In this document: positions 1-4,726 of the stretch, piece by piece
Layout of the letters: every line of letters begins with the position of its first letter
How positions within the stretch are numbered: position 1 is the stretch's first letter
DNA from: Vallitaleaceae bacterium
GTDB lineage: Bacteria > Bacillota > Clostridia > Lachnospirales > Vallitaleaceae
Length of the DNA: 9,420 nucleotides
Direction: 5' to 3'
NCBI GenBank assembly: GCA_027858555.1
Contig: JAQICP010000122.1
Span: forward strand, 1-9,420
The notes under the pieces: model-generated
Told to the model about the DNA's origin: nothing
Databases searched by the model: none
Seen by the model: only the letters and a program-made list of their open reading frames with translations
Program-made: the position numbers and the translations under genes

Positions 1-889
1 TATCCGTAACTTTCTGACCATCTTCATCCAAATACTTAAGGGCTGCTAGAGATAGGACGCCAGCATTTTCAGCAATCAACTTCTCTCTTTCCAACAGTAA
101 CAAGAATGCTTCCATAATATCCACGTCTGTAACCGTTATAATACGGTCCACATATTGCTTTAGTATATTAAAGGCTTTTGTGCCTGGTGTTCTGACTGCT
201 ACACCTTCAGCAATGGTCTGGACTTCATCTAAACTCTCCACATGTCCAGCTTCAAGTGATTGTCTCATGGCATCTGCACCTTCAGGCTCTACGCCAATGA
301 TCTTCACTTTAGGATTGGTCAATTTGATAGCTGCCGCAACCCCTGCAATCAGCCCACCACCACCAATTGGTACCAATACATAATCTACATCTTCTAATTC
401 ATCTAATATTTCAAGACCAATGGTACCTTGTCCTGCTATAACATCTAAATCATCAAATGGGTGAATAAAAGTATAGCCTTTCTCTTCTTTCAACTTAAGT
501 GCATACTCGTAGGCCTCTTGATAATCGTGACCTTTTAGAATGACTTCAACACCGTATTGTCTGGTTGCTTCAACTTTAATCAAAGGCGTTGTAATAGGCA
601 TCACTATGTGGGCAGGCACACTCAGCTCTTTTGCAGAAAAAGCCACACCTTGAGCATGATTACCTGCAGAAGATGCTACTAAACCATTGATATCTCCTGA
701 TTCATTCAATTGATAGATTTTATTATAAGCGCCCCTTAACTTAAAGGAACCTGTTTCTTGTAAGTTCTCTGGCTTTATATAGACATCATTACCTGATTCA
801 CTAGAAAAAAAGGCACTGTGCAACAACTCCGTATGTCTAATTGTATGTTTTAGATGCTCTCTTGCTTTTATGATTGTACTCAAATCCAT
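1..889 (-). CDS. ilvA: Threonine ammonia-lyase (threonine dehydratase), 3' end outside window
   Basis: PLP-dependent enzyme that deaminates L-threonine to 2-oxobutyrate and ammonia in the cytoplasm, the entry step of isoleucine synthesis or a threonine-degrading reaction. Reading the minus strand from the ATG at 887-889 gives 296 residues of open frame running off the left edge. Visible fold-type II motifs are ETGSFKLRGA (residues 45-54), where Lys50 should form the Schiff base with PLP; SSAGNHAQG (73-81), the substrate/PLP loop; and the glycine loop GGGGLIAG (176-183) that holds the PLP phosphate. The start is preceded by AAAGAGG about six bases away, a good ribosome binding site. Family members in Clostridia are usually about 400 residues with a C-terminal ACT-like domain, so roughly 100 residues, and with them the regulatory region, are missing here. 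The gene follows the methionine/folate fusion gene after 44 bp with no terminator, so it is probably co-transcribed. Biosynthetic (IlvA) and catabolic (TdcB) forms cannot be separated without the C-terminus. Confidence 0.93.
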   Translation of the reverse strand, partial: MDLSTIIKAREHLKHTIRHTELLHSAFFSSESGNDVYIKPENLQETGSFKLRGAYNKIYQLNESGDINGLVASSAGNHAQGVAFSAKELSVPAHIVMPITTPLIKVEATRQYGVEVILKGHDYQEAYEYALKLKEEKGYTFIHPFDDLDVIAGQGTIGLEILDELEDVDYVLVPIGGGGLIAGVAAAIKLTNPKVKIIGVEPEGADAMRQSLEAGHVESLDEVQTIAEGVAVRTPGTKAFNILKQYVDRIITVTDVDIMEAFLLLLEREKLIAENAGVLSLAALKYLDEDGQKVTD

Positions 890-933
890 ATTATACCTCT
901 TTCACATTGCTTTATATGACTTAAAACGCTCTG

Positions 934-2796
934 TTATATCTGCTCTATTATATTTTTAATCATGGAAGCTCTATTGAAAGGTGTCATAAAATATAACCCA
1001 TCCACATGCTCTTTAAGTTTATTACTCATGGATATGGCTATCTTAGTACCTACAGCCTCCGCTACTTCCCGAGACATAGATGGTTCAAATGCATCCATGA
1101 CATCGTCTGGTATGTCCATTCCAGAAAACTCATTATGTATAAATCTAGCATTTTTATAGCTGATCAGTGGCAAGATGCCTGCTAAAATCTTAATGCCCGT
1201 TTCCTTACGCACCCGTATAAGTACATCAATATCAGCATCACTGAAGATTGGTTGGGTTAATAAATAAGCGGCACCTGCCTCTTTCTTTTTCATGATACGC
1301 TCTATTTCTCTATCAATATTACTTTTTTTCGGATCAAATGCACCCCCGATATATAGGGGATCCTCTTCTATGTGTTCCATATTCAACTGACTCACAAGGC
1401 CCATTAATTGTATAGCATTCACATTGAAAACACCACTAATGCTGCCTCTTTCAGCTTGAGGAATTGGATCACCTGTCACTAATAATATATTACGAATATT
1501 CTCTATATGTGCAGCCATAATCATGGCTCTTATTGCAATCGTATTTTTATCTCTACAACATAAATGAGGCATGACATCAATACCCACTTCTCGCTTGATT
1601 TTACTTGCCATCATAATGGCATCCACCCTAGTTCTGCCCAGAGGTGAATCAGCAAGTGTAATGATATCGACTTTTGTCGTCTTAAGTATGTTAGCACTTT
1701 CCATCAATTTACTGATATCAAATCCATAAGGTGGGTCAAGTTCTACTGCAATCACAAATTCATTCTTAATTAGCTTATCTCTGAAATGATTAGGAACGGG
1801 ATTCACAAAATGTTTTTTACTCTCTTTTGCAATCTTTTTTTTAGTGATCTTAGTGCTTTCGCATGGATTTACCACAGCAGTGTCCTTCAGCTTTGTTTCA
1901 GACTCTACTTCAGACTCAACTGCTGAAACATTAGCTTCTTCTCCTGACGTATCTCCCGGTACAGTAGCTTCTATTTCTCCCAGCCTTCTACTAACTGTTT
2001 TTATATGTTTGGGTGTGGTACCACAACAGCCCCCGATATACATAGCACCCAACTGATTGATTTCACATAATTGATCTGCAAAATAATCCGAATTATCCTG
2101 ATAACTCTGTCGATCTAATATCACTTCTGGATAACCAGCGTTAGGTAAGGCTATTAGTCCTTGATATGTACCATTTAACCTGGCAAGTAACTGCCTCATA
2201 TGCCCAGCACCTATGGCGCAATTAAACCCAAAAGCAGTTAGTGTTTCCATTTTACAAAAGCCTTCAAGGATATTGATATAGCTAATGCCGGATTTAGTAT
2301 AGCCATAGCTATTGATGCTAACGCTTCCAAAAATAGTTGCCATAGGCTTTATGCTTTTTATGTAAGCGCTTAATACGTTAATCCAATACAAATCATCAAA
2401 CGTTTCAAATATAAACGTATCGCCACCAGCCTCAATAAAAGCATCAATTGTAATCAGGTATGACCTATGGACTATTGTATCATCTTCGTCACTTGATCGA
2501 ATTGGTCCCAGTGAACAAACGACTCTACCATGCGCTGCTAAAACCGCCTCATTAGCCAGTTGATAACCAGCGATGACAAGTTTTTTTACCACCTCTTTGG
2601 ATGCACCAAGTGTTAATGTATAGGCAGCAAAAGTATTAGTTCGAATAAACTGGGCACCTGCATTCAAATAGGCTTCATGGATTGACTTAATCAGTTCTGG
2701 GTTCTTTGTATTAGCCCATTCAGATACGGTATTTAGTCCTGTTATGGATTGATAGTAAGTGCCCATCGCTCCATCAAATAATATGCTTTTACTCAT
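934..2796 (-). CDS. Bifunctional homocysteine S-methyltransferase / 5,10-methylenetetrahydrofolate reductase
   Basis: Cytoplasmic fusion enzyme of methionine synthesis and one-carbon metabolism. Numbering is from the upstream ATG at 2799. Residues about 5-273 form a homocysteine S-methyltransferase domain: LFDGAMGT near the N-terminus, and the zinc-thiolate cysteines Cys194 (GFNC) and Cys258-Cys259 (GGCCGTTP). Residues about 277-335 are a Ser/Glu/Val- then Lys-rich linker. Residues about 340-621 form an FAD-dependent MetF-type reductase: AVELDPP with the catalytic-type Glu353, TGDP (442-445), and LTQP with Gln516. The architecture and length match the roughly 610-residue fused enzymes of Firmicutes such as Bacillus YitJ. 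No cobalamin-binding domain (DxHxxG) is present, so the methyl carrier or a corrinoid partner is not encoded in this protein. Two adjacent ATGs exist (2799 and 2796). GAGG lies 2 bases before the first and 5 before the second, so 2796 is preferred. The first gene of an apparent operon with threonine ammonia-lyase, it has a strong promoter close upstream. Confidence 0.93.
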   Translation of the reverse strand: MSKSILFDGAMGTYYQSITGLNTVSEWANTKNPELIKSIHEAYLNAGAQFIRTNTFAAYTLTLGASKEVVKKLVIAGYQLANEAVLAAHGRVVCSLGPIRSSDEDDTIVHRSYLITIDAFIEAGGDTFIFETFDDLYWINVLSAYIKSIKPMATIFGSVSINSYGYTKSGISYINILEGFCKMETLTAFGFNCAIGAGHMRQLLARLNGTYQGLIALPNAGYPEVILDRQSYQDNSDYFADQLCEINQLGAMYIGGCCGTTPKHIKTVSRRLGEIEATVPGDTSGEEANVSAVESEVESETKLKDTAVVNPCESTKITKKKIAKESKKHFVNPVPNHFRDKLIKNEFVIAVELDPPYGFDISKLMESANILKTTKVDIITLADSPLGRTRVDAIMMASKIKREVGIDVMPHLCCRDKNTIAIRAMIMAAHIENIRNILLVTGDPIPQAERGSISGVFNVNAIQLMGLVSQLNMEHIEEDPLYIGGAFDPKKSNIDREIERIMKKKEAGAAYLLTQPIFSDADIDVLIRVRKETGIKILAGILPLISYKNARFIHNEFSGMDIPDDVMDAFEPSMSREVAEAVGTKIAISMSNKLKEHVDGLYFMTPFNRASMIKNIIEQI

Positions 2797-2844
2797 CATT
2801 ACCTCGTTTTTCTACTAAGCTTTATTGCCGTTGTGGTTTCAGTA

Positions 2845-2873
2845 ATTATACTAGGCTAGCACAACCATGTCAA
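2845..2873 (-). promoter_or_regulatory. Sigma-A promoter of the methionine/folate - threonine ammonia-lyase operon
   Basis: On the minus strand the sequence reads TTGACA (2873-2868), a spacer of exactly 17 bases, then TATAAT (2850-2845). Both hexamers match the housekeeping consensus at every position. Transcription would be expected to start near 2838, giving a 5' leader of about 40 nt before the ATG. A promoter this close to consensus suggests strong expression unless a repressor acts on it. The overlapping direct repeat is a candidate site for such control. Confidence 0.85.
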
Positions 2874-2885
2874 ATCCATGTCAAA
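2865..2885. repeat. 11-bp spaced direct repeat overlapping the -35 element
   Basis: The ten-base string CCATGTCAAA occurs at 2865-2874 and again at 2876-2885, so the copies are offset by 11 bp, about one helical turn. Read on the minus strand, each copy contains TTTGACATGG. The proximal copy supplies the -35 hexamer of the promoter, and the distal one is a second TTGACA just upstream of it. It could be an operator with two half-sites on one DNA face, or a chance or recent duplication. Confidence 0.6.
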
Positions 2886-2906
2886 ACATCCATTGTAGAA
2901 ATAGCA

Positions 2907-2928
2907 TGCCATATGAAAAACTATGGCA
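2907..2928. repeat. Inverted repeat, 7-bp arms, possible operator
   Basis: TGCCATA (2907-2913) is matched by TATGGCA (2922-2928) with an 8-base centre. It lies upstream of the minus-strand promoter (about 35 bp beyond its -35) and just upstream of the candidate plus-strand promoter. It could therefore bind a regulator of either divergent unit. No regulator family is recognised from the sequence. Confidence 0.35.
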
Positions 2929-2944
2929 ATATTAACGTTTATTA

Positions 2945-2973
2945 TAGACAAATCCACCCACTTCGGCTAAAAT
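2945..2973 (+). promoter_or_regulatory. Candidate sigma-A promoter for the lipoprotein gene
   Basis: TAGACA (2945-2950), a 17-base spacer and TAAAAT (2968-2973) each match the sigma-A consensus at five of six positions. Transcription from here would start near 2980 and leave a 5' leader of about 140 nt containing the 3071-3096 inverted repeat. The downstream sequence is very AT-rich, so a promoter nearer the gene cannot be excluded. Confidence 0.5.
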
Positions 2974-2990
2974 TATAGGTGTATATACAG

Positions 2991-3125
2991 ATGATGATAA
3001 ATATATATGTCATTCTAAGTATTTATATACTATATGATATGGGTTTTAGGAGATATACGTATCTTTTTAATGTATATAGAATCACTTCTATATACAAAGC
3101 AAATAAACTGGGAGGTTTAATATGA
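2991..3125 (+). CDS. Possible 44-codon leader ORF, unproven
   Basis: An open frame of 44 codons starts at ATG ATG (2991) and ends in TGA at 3123-3125. Its stop overlaps the lipoprotein start codon as ATGA, the classic arrangement for translational coupling. The predicted peptide is rich in Ile, Tyr and Leu, begins MMINIYVILS, and would be mildly hydrophobic at the N-terminus. Only a weak AGG lies about 11 bases before the start. The in-frame ATG at 3039 has no convincing ribosome binding site either. If transcription begins near 2980, ribosome access to the first start would be poor. The AT-rich composition alone could produce such a peptide, so this is listed as a possibility only. Confidence 0.15.
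   Translation: MMINIYVILSIYILYDMGFRRYTYLFNVYRITSIYKANKLGGLI
3071..3096. repeat. 10-bp perfect inverted repeat just upstream of the lipoprotein ribosome binding site
   Basis: TGTATATAGA (3071-3080) and TCTATATACA (3087-3096) are exact reverse complements around a 6-base centre, ATCACT. The repeat ends 14 bases before the Shine-Dalgarno GGGAGG (3110). As DNA it could be an operator. As RNA it would form an A/U-rich hairpin in the 5' leader that could affect translation or mRNA stability. No T-run follows, so it is not an intrinsic terminator. Confidence 0.55.
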
Positions 3126-4576
3126 AGAAAATTATGTCATTAGTACTAGTAACAGCTATGTTAGTATCACTAACAGGTTGTGATTTAATTTCTGGTCTTT
3201 TAGGTGGTGGCGGTTACGATTTAGAGGAAGGTGAAAGTCATGTAATCATAACAGCTGATGGTGAACTCACCGCTGTTATGGCCATGAGTGAAGATGTTCT
3301 TGATGAAGATTTTGACGCAGATATTGGTGATGATGAAGAGGATATCATGGCTGATATGCAAGATATGATCGATGAGCAACTTGATGAATGGGATATAGAC
3401 ACAGATATCGAGATAACAGAGGTTAAGGTAAAAGATGATGTTGCATTTGTTACCTTAGTTAGTGAAGATTTCGAATTCCTATTTCCACAGTGTTATGAAA
3501 CACTTGAAGATTATGCAGACATGATGGGCGGTTATGAGGTTATTGCTGAAGCTACACCTTTTATTACTTATGAAGATGAAGATGATGTTGATGAGGACGA
3601 TTTAGAAGATTATGCTGATGGTACCGTAATAGGCCTAGATGGCGGCGAAGAAGGTACTTACTTTGAATTTGAAGATGATATAGCACTCGTTAGTGATGAC
3701 ATGGACTTTGAAATGATTGAATCTAATATAATCTATGTTGAAGGTGATGAATCAGGACTAATCGTTATTGACGGTGAAATTGATTGCGATCCTGATTTCT
3801 TCGGGTTCTTAATGGGCGATGTTGGTGGTGATACTGGTGGCGATTCACCTCTAGACCCTGATAACAATAATGACGGTGGCACGCCTTTAGACCCTGATAA
3901 TAATAATGACGGTGGTACGCCTTTAGACCCTAACAATGGTGATACTACTGGTGATAATCCTCTAAACCCTGATAGCAACAATGATGACAATAATGATGGC
4001 AGTATAATTGGTGGGAATTTTATTGGCACCTATACAGATCCTTATGATACACAAGAATCTATGATCTATAGTCCAAATGGTTCTGCTACTAAGAACGTTT
4101 TCATTTACAACGATGAGTTTTCATGGTATTTGGAAGTTGAGTCTACTGTAACAGATGCCGAGCTTCAAACTGCGATTGATACATACCTCACATACTATTT
4201 TTACGATGTTGAACTTCAAAATGTCAATAGAACTGCTGATGGCGTTATGCTGACAATCTATGCTGATGATGCAACTAACATCACATACGATTACGGCACA
4301 ACACTTGAAGAATTGATATCTTGGTATGAAGACAGTGCTGAATTTGCAACTTATTATACATTTATCGACTATCAAACCGGCGCTCCTATAGATTCAGATG
4401 TACTACAGAATATGAGTGCTTCACTTACTGCTTCTATTGACGGTGGCGAACACGGAACCATCTATGAATTCCCTAATAAAATACTTTTTATTGATGAAAG
4501 TATTTTATGGCAGAGAATCGATGATAACTCTATCTACGTAGATTATTGGGAATATGGTACTATCATTTTTGAATAG
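3122..4576 (+). CDS. Acidic secreted lipoprotein with duplicated domain, family not recognised
   Basis: A 484-residue protein of unknown function. Residues 1-19 are a signal peptide with positively charged start (MKK) and hydrophobic core, ending in the lipobox LTGC with Cys20 as the lipidation site, so the mature protein should be anchored to the outer face of the membrane. Residues about 39-216 and about 312-484 are two copies of one domain. They share TLED/TLEE (127 and 394), DGGExGTxxEF (173-183 and 440-450) and a terminal IYV segment (Tyr205 and Tyr472), at a near-constant offset of 267 residues. Between them, 241-293 is a Pro-Leu-Asp-Pro/Asn/Asp/Gly repeat linker. By my count residues 31-222 hold 70 Asp/Glu and only 2 Lys, whereas residues 301-484 hold 34 Asp/Glu and 4 Lys/Arg. 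No enzyme motif is seen. Binding of cations, cell-wall polymers or a protein partner would all be guesses. The start is set by GGGAGG six to seven bases upstream. The gene stands alone, convergent with topB, and ends before a strong terminator. Confidence 0.88.
   Translation: MKKIMSLVLVTAMLVSLTGCDLISGLLGGGGYDLEEGESHVIITADGELTAVMAMSEDVLDEDFDADIGDDEEDIMADMQDMIDEQLDEWDIDTDIEITEVKVKDDVAFVTLVSEDFEFLFPQCYETLEDYADMMGGYEVIAEATPFITYEDEDDVDEDDLEDYADGTVIGLDGGEEGTYFEFEDDIALVSDDMDFEMIESNIIYVEGDESGLIVIDGEIDCDPDFFGFLMGDVGGDTGGDSPLDPDNNNDGGTPLDPDNNNDGGTPLDPNNGDTTGDNPLNPDSNNDDNNDGSIIGGNFIGTYTDPYDTQESMIYSPNGSATKNVFIYNDEFSWYLEVESTVTDAELQTAIDTYLTYYFYDVELQNVNRTADGVMLTIYADDATNITYDYGTTLEELISWYEDSAEFATYYTFIDYQTGAPIDSDVLQNMSASLTASIDGGEHGTIYEFPNKILFIDESILWQRIDDNSIYVDYWEYGTIIFE
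3848..4000 (+). repeat. In-frame tandem repeats encoding the Asn/Asp/Gly linker of the lipoprotein
   Basis: Four successive units start with CCTCTAGACCCT or a close variant at 3848, 3884, 3920 and 3959. The first two are 36 bp and nearly identical, encoding PLDPDNNNDGGT. The third (39 bp) and fourth (about 42 bp) are diverged but keep PLDP/PLNP and Asn-Asp-Gly content. All lengths are multiples of three, so the repeats can expand or contract without breaking the frame. They join the two domain copies of the lipoprotein. The D-x-N-x-D-G string resembles the core of calcium-binding loops, but the usual last acidic ligand does not fall in register, so a flexible spacer is the simpler reading. 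Confidence 0.85.
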
Positions 4577-4627
4577 TTAAGATACCATGATTCTGCAGGA
4601 CTAAATAACACATAAGCTAAAAAATTA

Positions 4628-4658
4628 AAGGAGAATAGTGAAAACTAGTCTCCTTTTG
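4628..4658. terminator. Bidirectional intrinsic terminator between lipoprotein gene and topB
   Basis: AAAGGAGA (4628-4635) pairs with TCTCCTTT (4650-4657). After one A/G mismatch, TAGT pairs with ACTA around a GAAA loop (4641-4644). On the plus strand the stem runs into TTTT, 51 bp after the lipoprotein stop. On the minus strand, the stem is followed by AATTTTTT, giving a good U-run for transcripts arriving from topB. The placement between convergent genes fits a shared terminator. Confidence 0.8.
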
Positions 4659-4690
4659 ATATGCAGTGATATCTTTTATTGTAACATACA

Positions 4691-4723
4691 ACCGACTGGC
4701 TACTGACTGGCTACCGACTGGCC
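4691..4723. repeat. Three tandem 11-bp repeats just after the topB stop codon
   Basis: Three head-to-tail copies of ACYGACTGGCY run at 4691-4701, 4702-4712 and 4713-4723, differing at only two positions. They begin 3 bp downstream of the topB stop on the minus strand and lie before the shared terminator. All copies point the same way, so they do not form a hairpin by themselves. Their role, if any, is unknown. Confidence 0.8.
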
Positions 4724-4726
4724 ACT

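Larger units (their letters stand above)
2800..3121. other. Divergent intergenic region, 322 bp
   Basis: This AT-rich stretch lies between the outward-facing methionine/folate gene (minus) and lipoprotein gene (plus). In order along the plus strand it holds the minus-strand Shine-Dalgarno (about 2800-2806), the sigma-A promoter for the left operon (2845-2873) within a duplicated segment, an inverted repeat at 2907-2928, a candidate plus-strand promoter (2945-2973), a possible short ORF (2991-3125), an orphan Shine-Dalgarno-like AGGAG (3048-3052), a 10-bp inverted repeat (3071-3096), and the lipoprotein Shine-Dalgarno GGGAGG (3110-3115). The inferred leader of the left operon, about 40 nt, is too short for an S-box or T-box. 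I see no tRNA or recognisable riboswitch in either direction. Confidence 0.75.

Noticed and set aside
180..383. Small plus-strand frame antisense to threonine ammonia-lyase
   Set aside because: The minus strand encodes clear PLP-enzyme motifs through the same bases, and no independent evidence supports the plus frame.
3071..3096. Inverted repeat as an intrinsic terminator or attenuator
   Set aside because: The stem is almost all A/T and is followed by ACAAAG, not a T-run, so it does not look like a terminator.
3070..3120. 15-codon frame starting at ATG 3070 and ending one base before the lipoprotein start codon
   Set aside because: The nearest Shine-Dalgarno-like AGGAG is about 17 bases away, too far to initiate at this ATG, and the frame is short enough to be chance.
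3733..4029. 98-codon minus-strand frame rich in Pro, Ser and Leu
   Set aside because: It is the antisense of the Asp/Asn/Gly repeat linker of the lipoprotein. Its repetitive look comes entirely from those repeats.
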